Shown piece by piece: positions 1 through 8,047 of a stretch of DNA of 64,000 nucleotides. A model generated the notes under the pieces. The model was not told the origin of the DNA, did no database searches, and saw only the letters and a program-made list of their open reading frames with translations. The DNA comes from Bradyrhizobium lablabi (lineage in GTDB: Bacteria > Pseudomonadota > Alphaproteobacteria > Rhizobiales > Xanthobacteraceae), in the NCBI RefSeq assembly GCF_018131005.1, contig NZ_JAFCJK010000006.1, positions 496,001 through 560,000 of the forward strand, read 5' to 3'. Position numbers and translations under genes: made by a program. The stretch's first letter is position 1. Each line of letters opens with the position of its first letter.

Positions 1-266
1 ACGATGCGGCCTGCGATCCAGAGCGCGCCGAGCGCTGCCGCGATCGCGTCGCTGATGTAGATCGCGAACAGCCATAGCGACGGCAGGAAGATCGGCAGCC
101 ATTCCAGCGTGTTCATCTGGATGCGGAAGATGCGCTCGAAATCCGGATTGCCGGCGATCGCCGGCAGCTTGACGTCGTAGCGGATGCGGGCGCGCGCAAC
201 TTGCGTCGAGGTGAAGAAGTAGAACGCGACTGCAAGGCAAGTGACGATGGCAGTGTAATGGTACAT
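1..266 (-). CDS. MAPEG family membrane protein (partial, runs off left edge)
   Basis: The first 88 residues of a membrane protein of the MAPEG family (microsomal glutathione transferase / eicosanoid metabolism relatives) are present; the C-terminus lies outside the window. The ATG at 264-266 is preceded by GAGGGAA about 9 bases upstream. An N-terminal hydrophobic segment (YTAIVTCLAVAFYFF) is followed by the family signature ERIFRIQMNTLE, matching ERxxRxQxNxxE, and then a second hydrophobic segment (PIFLPSLWLFAIYI). Bacterial members are usually about 130 residues with four membrane helices, so roughly one third is missing. The substrate of bacterial members is generally unknown; a glutathione-dependent role is inference from the family. 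Confidence 0.85.
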   Translation of the reverse strand, partial: MYHYTAIVTCLAVAFYFFTSTQVARARIRYDVKLPAIAGNPDFERIFRIQMNTLEWLPIFLPSLWLFAIYISDAIAAALGALWIAGRI

Positions 267-594
267 CCGAGGCGTTCCCTCATGTTTCTGGTTGGGGCGG
301 GTAGTCATACTCCGCGATCTCCGCTTTATCCCAGCAGCGGCGCGGAAGCAGACATTGCACGAGATCCAAGCAGGGCAGCTATTGTTGAAACTATTTTTTC
401 TCGCTGACGCTGCATGTACCCAGGTGGCGGGGTTCAGCTCAACCAAAAGCGGTTATGTGTCGACATCGTTCATGAAGATGAACGGGATTCGACGAGAAAT
501 TTCGCATTTTATGGCACAAGTGACCCTTGCGCGCCGGTCACGCCGAGGGCACGCTTGCCACGCGATTTCACAAGCACTTGCGGAGGATGCGGCC
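267..594. other. Intergenic region between MAPEG gene and Cys/Gly peptide gene
   Basis: These 328 bases separate two divergent genes and should hold both promoters. I see no convincing -35/-10 pair, operator palindrome, RNA gene or repeat here. Open frames that cross it lack a ribosome binding site and run into the peptide gene, so I treat them as chance. Confidence 0.5.
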
Positions 595-1101
595 ATGCCA
601 CGGGTCAAGCAAGCTTCGAAGCAGAAACGCGCAACCAAGGCCGCCGCCGTCAAGGTGCTGGGTACTGCCGGTCTGGGGCTTTCGCTGGTGGGTCATGCAT
701 CCGCATCCACGATGCCCACCGCCCTTCTCCCGCAATCTGACAATACCTCACCCAACCAGCGCTTCGTTCTTGGCGAAGAGGAAATGTTCGACGTCAGTCT
801 CGCCACGTTCCATCTCTTCGATAGGGAAAATGTTGGCGGCGGCGTGCAGTTGGCCCGCGGCTGCGGCGGCTGCGGTGGTTGTGGCGGCTGCCGAGGTTGC
901 GGCGGGTGCGGCGGCTTCCGAGGTTGCGGCGGTGGCGGGTTTATCGGCTGCCGAGGTTGCGGTGGCGGGTTTATTGGCTGCCGAGGTTGCGGCGGCTGCG
1001 GGATCGGTGGCTTCTGGTTCGGCGCGGGCTGCGTGGCTTGCGCGGGCTGTGGGGGTTGTGGGGGCTGCTGCGCATCCTGGGGAGCGTGCCGCTGGTGCTA
1101 G
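595..1101 (+). CDS. Cys/Gly-rich peptide, candidate RiPP precursor
   Basis: A 168-residue protein starting at the ATG at 595, which has GGAGG eight bases upstream. Residues 1-38 are basic then hydrophobic (KQKRATKAAAV, GTAGLGLSLVGHASAS), like an export signal. Residues 60-79 form an acidic conserved-looking block (GEEEMFDVSLATFHLFDREN). From residue 89 the tail is almost only Gly and Cys with some Phe, Ile, Arg and Trp: I count 20 cysteines in the last 79 residues, many as CGG repeats, ending CRWC. Part of the tail is a 10-residue tandem repeat (RGCGGGFIGC). A leader block joined to a repetitive Cys/Gly core resembles precursors of ribosomally made, modified peptides such as thiazole-containing microcins, but no YcaO, dehydrogenase or radical SAM gene lies within the window. 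A metal-binding or cell-surface structural protein is the main alternative. Confidence 0.75.
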   Translation: MPRVKQASKQKRATKAAAVKVLGTAGLGLSLVGHASASTMPTALLPQSDNTSPNQRFVLGEEEMFDVSLATFHLFDRENVGGGVQLARGCGGCGGCGGCRGCGGCGGFRGCGGGGFIGCRGCGGGFIGCRGCGGCGIGGFWFGAGCVACAGCGGCGGCCASWGACRWC

Positions 1102-1102
1102 C

Positions 1103-1175
1103 CATGATCTTCCGCGCAGGCGCTTCGCGTTTGTCGCGACGAAAAACCGCGACACACTTTTCCGGATCATGCTCT
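1103..1175. repeat. Dispersed palindromic repeat (GATCCGGAAAAGTG family)
   Basis: The 70-base gap between the convergent ends of the Cys/Gly peptide gene and the lipocalin-like gene begins CATGATCTTCCG and ends CGGATCATG, an imperfect inverted repeat. Related copies occur at 27439-27470 and 60311-60360. Such elements lie mostly in short intergenic gaps and could help terminate both transcripts here. Confidence 0.6.
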
Positions 1176-2259
1176 AGTAACCCGTCATCTCGAGATAGCC
1201 GATTCCATCATGGCTGCCCGAGAAGCGGATCGGACCTTCCCAATAGGGGAAGCTCGTGCCCATCCAGCTCTTCGGGTTGAGCGGCATGGTTTCGATCGCG
1301 AGGCCGTGTGTGGGAAGGCTAACGCGCCATGCGGTCGGCAGCTTGCGGCCGTCGATCTCAGTCGTGACTGATGGGGTGATGCTGCCGCCGGCGGATGCGA
1401 TCTCGGCGGAATGGCCGTCAGGGGTGATCCAATTGCCGAGCAGGTTTTCGCGGCCGTCCTTCTGACGCAGCCGGTACAGCATGAGTTTTTCGTCGCCGGG
1501 CAGATGCAGCGAGAACCAGTCCCAGCCGGTCTGGTCCGGCGCGAGCGGCTGGCTGCTCCACTCGCGGTCCATCCAGGCCCGTCCCGTGACATCGATCGGC
1601 TTGTCGTCGATCGTGATTCGGCCGGACGCCTTGAAGAACGGCTGGCTGTAATAATAGGACGCCTGTCCACGATCGGATTTCCGGCTGTAGCCGCGATCTC
1701 CCTGCAGCACCAATGGACGGCTCGCATCGAGCTGCAGCGCGTAGCTGAAGTCGGTGGCAGCAGCCTTTAGCGTGAGCGGCGCGACAGTTTGCGCATCGAA
1801 CCCGCCGGCAGACCGCATCTCCCATGCATCGATCCAGGCTGCAAACGGCGTCGCCTCGACGTTGGCCTGCCCAACGCCGCCGCGCGCAAAGGCTTCGCTG
1901 ACACGATGCGTCGCCGCGCTGGTCACGGCGGCATGACCCATCCAGACCTGCTGATTGGCCCAGCCCTCGATCGGCGCGCCCGGCTTCATCGCCTGACGGA
2001 ACAACGTCCACTGCGCGCCAAAGGCGGCGCCGTGCGCGTCCGACAGATTCGCGGTCACGTACCACCATTCGATCCGGAACTCGGGATGCGGGCCGTGATC
2101 AACGGGGAAGACGAATTGCTTGCCGGGCGTGACCGGCGCAAAACCATCGGCGGTCTCGCCGAGGCCGGCAAAACCTTGCGCAAAGCTCTTGCCGCCAAGA
2201 GTAAGTGCCAGCGCGCCGCCGGCAAAGGCGCGGCGCGTGACCATGCCGCTAGCGCTCAT
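1174..2259 (-). CDS. AttH-like secreted lipocalin-family protein (CrtC-like)
   Basis: A 361-residue protein of the lipocalin-like / carotenoid 1,2-hydratase-related family (the AttH, predicted secreted hydrolase group). The N-terminus carries a twin-arginine signal (TRRAFAGG, then a hydrophobic stretch ending AQG), so it should be exported folded. Family blocks are visible, including FRIEWWYVTANL near residue 65 and AWMDREWSSQPL in the second half. The ATG at 2257-2259 overlaps the stop of the upstream permease by 11 bases, giving an ATPase-permease-exported protein operon. In AttEFGH-type systems this is the extracytoplasmic partner of the ABC transporter; its substrate is unknown. The real start could also be the ATG at 2244, inside the signal region. 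Confidence 0.85.
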   Translation of the reverse strand: MSASGMVTRRAFAGGALALTLGGKSFAQGFAGLGETADGFAPVTPGKQFVFPVDHGPHPEFRIEWWYVTANLSDAHGAAFGAQWTLFRQAMKPGAPIEGWANQQVWMGHAAVTSAATHRVSEAFARGGVGQANVEATPFAAWIDAWEMRSAGGFDAQTVAPLTLKAAATDFSYALQLDASRPLVLQGDRGYSRKSDRGQASYYYSQPFFKASGRITIDDKPIDVTGRAWMDREWSSQPLAPDQTGWDWFSLHLPGDEKLMLYRLRQKDGRENLLGNWITPDGHSAEIASAGGSITPSVTTEIDGRKLPTAWRVSLPTHGLAIETMPLNPKSWMGTSFPYWEGPIRFSGSHDGIGYLEMTGY

Positions 2260-4708
2260 TCGCAAAAATCCTGATCAGGCTTGCCGGCTGCATGCGCGCC
2301 AGTCTAGCGACCGGGAGAGCCGACGCACAGAGCGCGGCGGCAAGCGCAACCGCAAGGAGTTCCACGAGTTGCAGCGGGAACACCTGGAACGGCAGCCGCC
2401 AGCCGAACGCCTTGACGTTGACGATCGCCAGCAGGCACCAGGCGACGAGCAGACCGAGCGGCAAAGCGAACAGCGCCGTGATCAGCGCTACCGACATGGT
2501 CTTCAGGAGCTCGATCGCCGCGAGCTGCCGCCGCGTCAGGCCGATCGCCCAGAGCGGCGCGAGCTGCGGCAGCCGCGAATTGGCAAGCGTCAACAGGCTC
2601 GTCAGCAGTGCGATGCCGGCGACGCCGAGCGTGAAAGCGTTCAGCGCCGCGGTCACCGAGAAGGTGCGGTTGAAGATGCGCTTCGATTCAGCCTTCATGG
2701 TCGCCTGGTCGGTGACATTGCGATCGTCGAGACCGAATTTCTCCTGCAGCGCCGTCATCAGCGCCGGGATCTTGTCCGGCCTCATGCGCAGGCCCATGCG
2801 CGTCAGCGGGGTTTGCGGAAAGCGCCGGGTCAGCGCGGCAAAGTTGACGGCGATCTGGCCCTTGGGATTGCCGTAATCGGCGTAGATGCCGACGATCTCG
2901 AGCGGCCAGGGGCCGCCGGGCGCGGGCACCTCGATCCTGTCGCCGATCGCAAGCTTCATCCGCCGCGACAATTGCTCGCTGACGAGCGCGGTATCGCCCG
3001 CCCGCAGCCTGATCCAGGCATCGGGCATCCTCTCCAATAGCGGCCAGCTGTCACGATAGGTCGCGTGATCGGGCAGGCCGAGCACTTCGATCGGCGCGCC
3101 GTCGAACTGGGTGTCCGCGCGGCCGCCGGGCAGGATCGCCTCGACCTCGCCCCGCTCGCGCAGCCATGCCTTGATCTCGTTCGCCTGCGCGTTGTCGGCG
3201 GCATTGACATAGACGTCGGCGGCGAGGCGGCCGTCGAGCCAGACGAGGAAGGTGCGGCTAAAGCTTTCCACCATGGTGCCGACGCCGACATTGACCGCGA
3301 GCGCGAGCAACAGCGCCATCAGCGCCAGCGACAGTCCCGAGAGCTGCTGGCGGCTGTCGGCCCAGAACCAGACGCCGACCGGTTGCCGCGCACTGCGTTC
3401 GCCAAAGGACAGCACGATCTCCAGGATCATCGGCAGGATCAGCGCGGCGCCCAGCATGAGTGCCGCGAGCACCGCAAAGCCCGCGATCAGGGAATCGCCG
3501 AACCAGACGAGGCCGGCGGCAATCACGAACACGGCGAGCGCCGCCGCGGTCTGAAACGTGAGCCAGCGCCGCTGCGCCTGCCGCCAGGCCTGCGGCTGCG
3601 CCGAGACCAATACCGGCATGCGGATCGCCTTGGTCAGGCTCACGGCCGCCGCGGCGAGCGCGCCGAGAATGCTGATGGCGATGCCGGCCAGCCACCATGC
3701 GGGCCTCAGCGAAAGCTGGCCCGGAATCTGCGCGCCATAAAGCCCGCGCAGCGAGGCGGCGACGTCGGGCAACAGCGCCGCCGCGATGAGATAGCCGCAA
3801 ATGAGCCCGATCAGGCCGGCGACCAGTGCCAGCGACACCAGTTCGATGACGAGCACGATGTTCAGCATCCGCGCCGAGACGCCACAGGCGCGCAGCGTGC
3901 GCAGCATCGGCAGCCGCTGCTCGAAGGCGAGCCCAACGGCGGAATTGACGATGAACAGGCCGACGAAGAACGACAGCAGGCCGAATGCGGTGAGGTTGAG
4001 ATGGAAACTGTCGGTCAGCCGCTCGAGGTCGCTCTCCGCGCTCGGCTCCATCAGGCGGAGCCTGTTGCCGGCGACGCTTTCAAGCGAGGCGTGCGGCCCT
4101 TTGGACTTTCCGATCAACAGCCGCGACGCCTGGCCCGGCATCTTCAGGATGGTTTGCGCGATCCCGATATCGACGACGAGAACGCCGGGCACGAGTTGCG
4201 GCTGCACGCGCAGCGGCGGCAATGCCGAGCCGTTCGCCTGCGGCGTTGCGCCCTCGCCGAGCCCGAGATCGCGCAGCGTCTCCGGCGCCACCAGCATCTC
4301 GCCGGGCGGGGTGACGAAGGATTGCAGGCCGGCCTTGCCGACCGCGGGGGCGCTGCCGACCTCGGCGGGCAGCGTCACCGGCTCGATGCCGAGCAGGCGA
4401 TAGGACCGGCCGCCGATCTGGATGCGGCCTTCCAGCACCGGAGACACCGGCCAGCCGGCGCGACGCAGATCGACGAACAGGCTTTGCGGGAAGGGCGCGC
4501 CGTCCTTGCCGACCAGCATCGCCGTGCGCACGCCGCCGAAGGTCGCGGCGGCGCGGTCGTAGGCGTTTCGTGCCTGCTGATTCAAGGCTTGCACGCCACT
4601 CCACAGCGCGGTCGCCGAGATCAGCCCGATCAGCAGGGTCGCAAGCTGCATCGGATGCCGCCGCCAGTGGCTGAGCAGAACGGCGAGGATCCACAGCGCG
4701 CGCCTCAT
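2249..4708 (-). CDS. ABC transporter permease, FtsX-like (AttFG-type)
   Basis: An 819-residue permease of the large MacB/FtsX-like class. It has an N-terminal membrane helix (residues about 17-40), a long extracytoplasmic domain, a central set of helices around residues 240-430, a further periplasmic domain, and a final FtsX block near residues 690-810. The duplicated FtsX arrangement matches AttF/AttG or LolCE-like exporters in which one long chain carries both halves. Its start overlaps the stop of the ATPase gene by four bases (ATGA), and its end overlaps the lipocalin-like gene, so the three are translationally coupled. Such transporters usually move lipids, lipoproteins or peptides rather than import nutrients; the cargo here is not evident. 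Confidence 0.9.
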   Translation of the reverse strand: MRRALWILAVLLSHWRRHPMQLATLLIGLISATALWSGVQALNQQARNAYDRAAATFGGVRTAMLVGKDGAPFPQSLFVDLRRAGWPVSPVLEGRIQIGGRSYRLLGIEPVTLPAEVGSAPAVGKAGLQSFVTPPGEMLVAPETLRDLGLGEGATPQANGSALPPLRVQPQLVPGVLVVDIGIAQTILKMPGQASRLLIGKSKGPHASLESVAGNRLRLMEPSAESDLERLTDSFHLNLTAFGLLSFFVGLFIVNSAVGLAFEQRLPMLRTLRACGVSARMLNIVLVIELVSLALVAGLIGLICGYLIAAALLPDVAASLRGLYGAQIPGQLSLRPAWWLAGIAISILGALAAAAVSLTKAIRMPVLVSAQPQAWRQAQRRWLTFQTAAALAVFVIAAGLVWFGDSLIAGFAVLAALMLGAALILPMILEIVLSFGERSARQPVGVWFWADSRQQLSGLSLALMALLLALAVNVGVGTMVESFSRTFLVWLDGRLAADVYVNAADNAQANEIKAWLRERGEVEAILPGGRADTQFDGAPIEVLGLPDHATYRDSWPLLERMPDAWIRLRAGDTALVSEQLSRRMKLAIGDRIEVPAPGGPWPLEIVGIYADYGNPKGQIAVNFAALTRRFPQTPLTRMGLRMRPDKIPALMTALQEKFGLDDRNVTDQATMKAESKRIFNRTFSVTAALNAFTLGVAGIALLTSLLTLANSRLPQLAPLWAIGLTRRQLAAIELLKTMSVALITALFALPLGLLVAWCLLAIVNVKAFGWRLPFQVFPLQLVELLAVALAAALCASALPVARLARMQPASLIRIFANER

Positions 4709-5358
4709 GCGACCACCCCGGCATGCAGGGTGACCTGTCGGTCGAGCGTCGCGGCAAGCCGCGCGCTGTGGGTGACCATCAGGAAGCCGCAGCCGGTGCG
4801 ATCAACCAGGTCGCGCGCCAGTCCCAGCACCTCGTCGGCGGTGTCCTCGTCGAGATTGCCGGTCGGCTCGTCGGCGAGGAGCAGCGATGGTTTTGGCGCC
4901 AGCGCGCGCCCGATCGCGACGCGCTGCTGCTGGCCGCCCGACAATTGCTCGGGATAGCGCGTCAGCAGCGGCTCGAGGCCGAGCCGCCCGACCAGTTCAT
5001 CGTGCCAGGCGGCATCGTGCCGGCCGGCAATGCGCGATTGGAAGACGAGGTTGTCCGCGACCGTCAAGCTCGGGATCAGGTTGAATTGCTGGAAGACAAG
5101 GCCGATCCGGTAGCGGCGCAATTCGGCGCGGCCGGCGTCGTTGAGACCGGACAGGCTGACGTCGGCGAGCCGAATCTCGCCGCTGTCGGCGGCATCGAGC
5201 CCTGCGATCAGATGCAGCAGCGTGCTCTTGCCGCTGCCGGATTCTCCGGTCAGCGCCACGCTCTCGCCGGTCGCTACCGCAAGATCGACGCCGCGCAGCA
5301 CCGCAATCTCTTCGCCAGCCGTGCGATAACTCTTGGTCAGGCGAATGACGCGGAGCAC
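4705..5358 (-). CDS. ABC transporter ATP-binding protein, LolD/AttE-like
   Basis: A 217-residue ATPase with Walker A GESGSGKS (about residue 39), signature LSGGQQQRVAIGRAL, Walker B LLLADEPTGNLDE and the switch histidine in MVTHSA. Length and sequence are those of the LolD/MacB-type ATPases that power FtsX-like permeases, and the next gene is exactly such a permease, overlapping it by ATGA. It is the first gene of the three-gene export operon and about 37 bases downstream of an unrelated methyltransferase gene on the same strand. Confidence 0.93.
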   Translation of the reverse strand: MLRVIRLTKSYRTAGEEIAVLRGVDLAVATGESVALTGESGSGKSTLLHLIAGLDAADSGEIRLADVSLSGLNDAGRAELRRYRIGLVFQQFNLIPSLTVADNLVFQSRIAGRHDAAWHDELVGRLGLEPLLTRYPEQLSGGQQQRVAIGRALAPKPSLLLADEPTGNLDEDTADEVLGLARDLVDRTGCGFLMVTHSARLAATLDRQVTLHAGVVA

Positions 5359-5394
5359 GGCGCTTGTGTGATCAGGCGAAGCGATGGCAGTGCC

Positions 5395-6156
5395 TCACTG
5401 GGGTTTCCGGTACTTCAGTACAAACTTGTCGACAGGCACCGGCGCCTTGGACACCGGGATGTCCCTGGGGTCTTCCGGTTGATGCAGGAAATCGCCTTCG
5501 GCGACGAGCTTGAAGCCGGCGGCCTCGATCTCCTGTTTCAGCGTGCTCTCGTCGATCCGGTGCAGGGTCTTGGCAACACTGATGCCGTCGCCCGGCTTTG
5601 CCGAATTGTCGGCGATCACAAGATAGCCGCCAGGCTTCAGCGCGGCGAACATCTTCCTGTTCATGGCGGCGCGATCGACGGGCATATAGCTGATGTCGTG
5701 ATAGGCGAAGAAGAAGGTGATCATGTCGAGGTTCGCGACGTCGGGCGGGACGGGATCGTCATAATCGCGTACCACATGCACGACGTTCTTCATCGCGGGT
5801 TTCTGCGCGCGGACGGCGAACCTGTCCTTGACGAAGCTCTCCATTATCGCCGCGGAGTCCTGCGCATAGATCTTGCCGGCGGGCCCGACCGTGCGCGCCA
5901 GCAATTCAGTGCTGTAGCCTGCGCTCGCCTCCATATCGAGGATGACCATGCCGGGCTTGACGCCGGCAAAGGCGAGCATCTTGGCGGGCTGGCGGCGCTG
6001 GTCGATCTGGCGATCAGCCTCGGAGCGGTCGGGTGCGGCGACGATCGCCGCGTAATCCGGGCTGGTGGCGTCTTGCGCACACACGGCGGATGCGGTGAGC
6101 AGCGTGAGAGCAGCGAGTGCGGTAAAGGTGGCCGCGCGCGGGACCGATCTGTTCAT
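5395..6156 (-). CDS. Exported class I SAM-dependent methyltransferase-like protein
   Basis: A 253-residue protein with a clear Sec signal peptide (ATFTALAALTLLTASAVCAQ, cleavage near residue 27) joined to a methyltransferase fold. The nucleotide-binding motif reads ILDMEASAGYSTELLA, followed by a motif-II-like strand and ALKPGGYLVIADN. This is the family of predicted exported methyltransferases (COG4798 type). The ATG has GAGG six bases upstream. An exported methyltransferase is biochemically odd because S-adenosylmethionine is not expected in the periplasm; the acidic motif-I variant (DMEAS in place of DxGxG) may mean a different activity. It is divergent from the next MFS gene, with about 215 bases between them. 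Confidence 0.85.
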   Translation of the reverse strand: MNRSVPRAATFTALAALTLLTASAVCAQDATSPDYAAIVAAPDRSEADRQIDQRRQPAKMLAFAGVKPGMVILDMEASAGYSTELLARTVGPAGKIYAQDSAAIMESFVKDRFAVRAQKPAMKNVVHVVRDYDDPVPPDVANLDMITFFFAYHDISYMPVDRAAMNRKMFAALKPGGYLVIADNSAKPGDGISVAKTLHRIDESTLKQEIEAAGFKLVAEGDFLHQPEDPRDIPVSKAPVPVDKFVLKYRKPQ

Positions 6157-6370
6157 GAATTACCTCGGATATTGGTCGAGGCGTCAGCATACCAGCCTGA
6201 CCGTGGCAGATCACGGCTTCAGTGGCGCGGCGACGCGATCGTGATCCGCTTCCCCTGCCATCACACGCGCGCACCCCGGAAAATGCGGTGTTGCCTTGTC
6301 CCGCAAGGCGTGGCTAGCATCGATCCGGGGGTCGATCTTACCAATAACGATACGACGGGGAGAACCAAGC

Positions 6371-7675
6371 ATGGCCGCGCAACCGACGCCCATGGAAACG
6401 CCCAAGGGCGCCTGGAAAATCACTTTTCTGCTGTTCCTGTTCATGCTGGTGAACTTCGCGGACAAGATCGTGGTCGGGCTCGCGGGCGTGCCGATCATGA
6501 CCGACATGAAGCTCGAGCCCGAGCAATTCGGTCTGCTCGGCTCCTCCTTCTTCTTCCTGTTCTCGATCTCGGCCATTGTCGTCGGCTTCATCGTCAACCG
6601 CGTCGCGACGCGCTGGGTGCTCTTGGTGCTGGCGCTGATCTGGGCGCTGGCGCAGTTTCCGATGGTCGGCACGGTCAGCTTCACCACGCTGTTGATCTGC
6701 CGGATCATCCTGGGCGCGGGTGAGGGACCGGCATTCTCGGTCGCCGCGCACGCGATCTACAAATGGTTTCCGGACGAGAAGCGCACGCTGCCGACCGCGA
6801 TCCTGTCGCAGGGATCCGCGTTCGGCGTGATCCTTGCCGTACCGGCGCTCAACTGGGTCATCGTCAATTATAGCTGGCATCACGCCTTCGGCGTGCTTGG
6901 CGTCGTTGGCCTGCTCTGGGTCGTGGCATGGCTCGTGATGGGCAAGGAGGGGCCGCTGGTCCCCGCGGCGGAGGCGCTCGCCAACGAGCCGCGCATTCCC
7001 TACAGCCGGCTTCTGACCTCGCGCACCTTCGTCGGCTGCGTGGTGGCGACTTTCGGCGGCTATTGGGCGCTGTCGCTGGGGCTGACCTGGTTCACGCCTT
7101 TTATCGTCAAGGGGCTTGGATTCTCGCAGCAGCAGGCCGGCTTCATCTCGATATTGCCCTGGGTGTTCGGCGCGGTGGTCGTGATCCTCACGGGGTGGAT
7201 CTCGCAGTTGATGCTGGCGCGCGGCTTCACCACCCGCGGCGCGCGCGGCGTGCTCGGCGCGGCGCCCTTGATCGTCGGCGGCTGCGTCCTCGCGATGCTG
7301 CCGCATGTCGCGCCGGGCGGTCCGATGGTCGCGCTGCTGGTCGTCGGCTCGGGCCTGTGCGGCTCGATCTATGTGGTGTGCCCGCCGATGCTCGGCGAGT
7401 TCACGCCGGTCTCGCAGCGCGGCGCCGTGATTGCGATCTACGGCGCGCTCTATACGCTCTCCGGCGTCCTGGCGCCCACGGTGATGGGCAGCGTGATCCA
7501 GCGTGCCGCCGCTCCGCTTGACGGCTTCATGACCGGCTTCACCATCAACGCCGTGATCATGGGAGCATCGGGCCTGCTCGGCCTCGCACTGCTGTGGCCG
7601 AACACCGAGCGCGCGAGGTTGACCGGTGCGACGCAGGGCGAAAGCGCGATGAAGGGCGCGGTGTCGCCGACGTAG
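6371..7675 (+). CDS. MFS transporter (anion:cation symporter-like)
   Basis: A 434-residue major facilitator with 12 predicted membrane helices. The loop after helix 2 contains GFIVNRVATRW, and RIILGAGEGPAFSVAAHAI in helix 4 is typical of the anion:cation symporter family that takes up sugar acids, phthalate or other carboxylates. I use the ATG at 6371, which has GGGGAG ten bases upstream, rather than upstream in-frame starts without a binding site. The cargo cannot be read from context: the divergent gene is an exported methyltransferase. Confidence 0.88.
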   Translation: MAAQPTPMETPKGAWKITFLLFLFMLVNFADKIVVGLAGVPIMTDMKLEPEQFGLLGSSFFFLFSISAIVVGFIVNRVATRWVLLVLALIWALAQFPMVGTVSFTTLLICRIILGAGEGPAFSVAAHAIYKWFPDEKRTLPTAILSQGSAFGVILAVPALNWVIVNYSWHHAFGVLGVVGLLWVVAWLVMGKEGPLVPAAEALANEPRIPYSRLLTSRTFVGCVVATFGGYWALSLGLTWFTPFIVKGLGFSQQQAGFISILPWVFGAVVVILTGWISQLMLARGFTTRGARGVLGAAPLIVGGCVLAMLPHVAPGGPMVALLVVGSGLCGSIYVVCPPMLGEFTPVSQRGAVIAIYGALYTLSGVLAPTVMGSVIQRAAAPLDGFMTGFTINAVIMGASGLLGLALLWPNTERARLTGATQGESAMKGAVSPT

Positions 7676-7783
7676 AGCACGACCGTATCTGCCGCAGATT
7701 CACCCTTTCCTGCAGGACGGTTCGCCGTGCATGGCGAAGCCAAAGCAGCGGGGCTGCAGCCATGTCAATAAAGGTCGTTCCCA

Positions 7784-7797
7784 TTGACCTAAATCAA
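7784..7797 (+). promoter_or_regulatory. FixK/FNR-type operator box
   Basis: TTGACCTAAATCAA is a full dyad (TTGA-N6-TCAA) matching the FNR/FixK2 site used for low-oxygen control in rhizobia. It ends 47 bases before the ATG of the 62-residue gene at 7845, a distance that suits activation from near -40. No other complete copy was noticed next to a gene start in this window. Confidence 0.6.
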
Positions 7798-7844
7798 AAC
7801 CGAATGGCCCGAGCGATACCTACCTACCCGGCACGGAGGCTCTC

Positions 7845-8033
7845 ATGTCAAACGCCGCAAATGCCGTCATCATGGCCGCCATTCAAACGGCCTTTGAACA
7901 TTATCCGAAGGAAGGCGATCCTGACTGGAGAAGTCCAAGCTGGATCATGCCGGAGGAATGCGATCATCTAACCAGAACGATCATGCGCGCCCTGGACGCC
8001 GCTGGCTACGCGATTGTGAAGAAGCAGTCATAA
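7845..8033 (+). CDS. Hypothetical 62-residue protein
   Basis: A small soluble protein starting at the ATG at 7845, preceded by CGGAGG. The sequence is mixed charged and helical (AAIQTAFEHYPKEGDPDW in the first half, LTRTIMRALDAAGYAIVKK at the end). I do not recognise a domain. It lies 14 bases upstream of a SpoIIAA-like gene on the same strand and 47 bases downstream of a FixK/FNR-type box, so the two genes probably form a low-oxygen-responsive operon. Confidence 0.75.
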   Translation: MSNAANAVIMAAIQTAFEHYPKEGDPDWRSPSWIMPEECDHLTRTIMRALDAAGYAIVKKQS

Positions 8034-8047
8034 TAGAAGAGAACGCT

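Noticed and set aside
880..1080. Regular short repeats that could suggest a CRISPR or tandem array
   Set aside because: They are in-frame codons for Cys/Gly repeats within one gene, with no spacer structure.
2120..3040. 306-codon plus-strand frame
   Set aside because: Arg/Gln-rich shadow of the permease gene.
3065..4957. Long open frame (630 codons) on the plus strand opposite the FtsX-like permease
   Set aside because: Low-complexity Arg/Gln/Asp-rich translation antisense to a clearly conserved gene; a GC-rich shadow.
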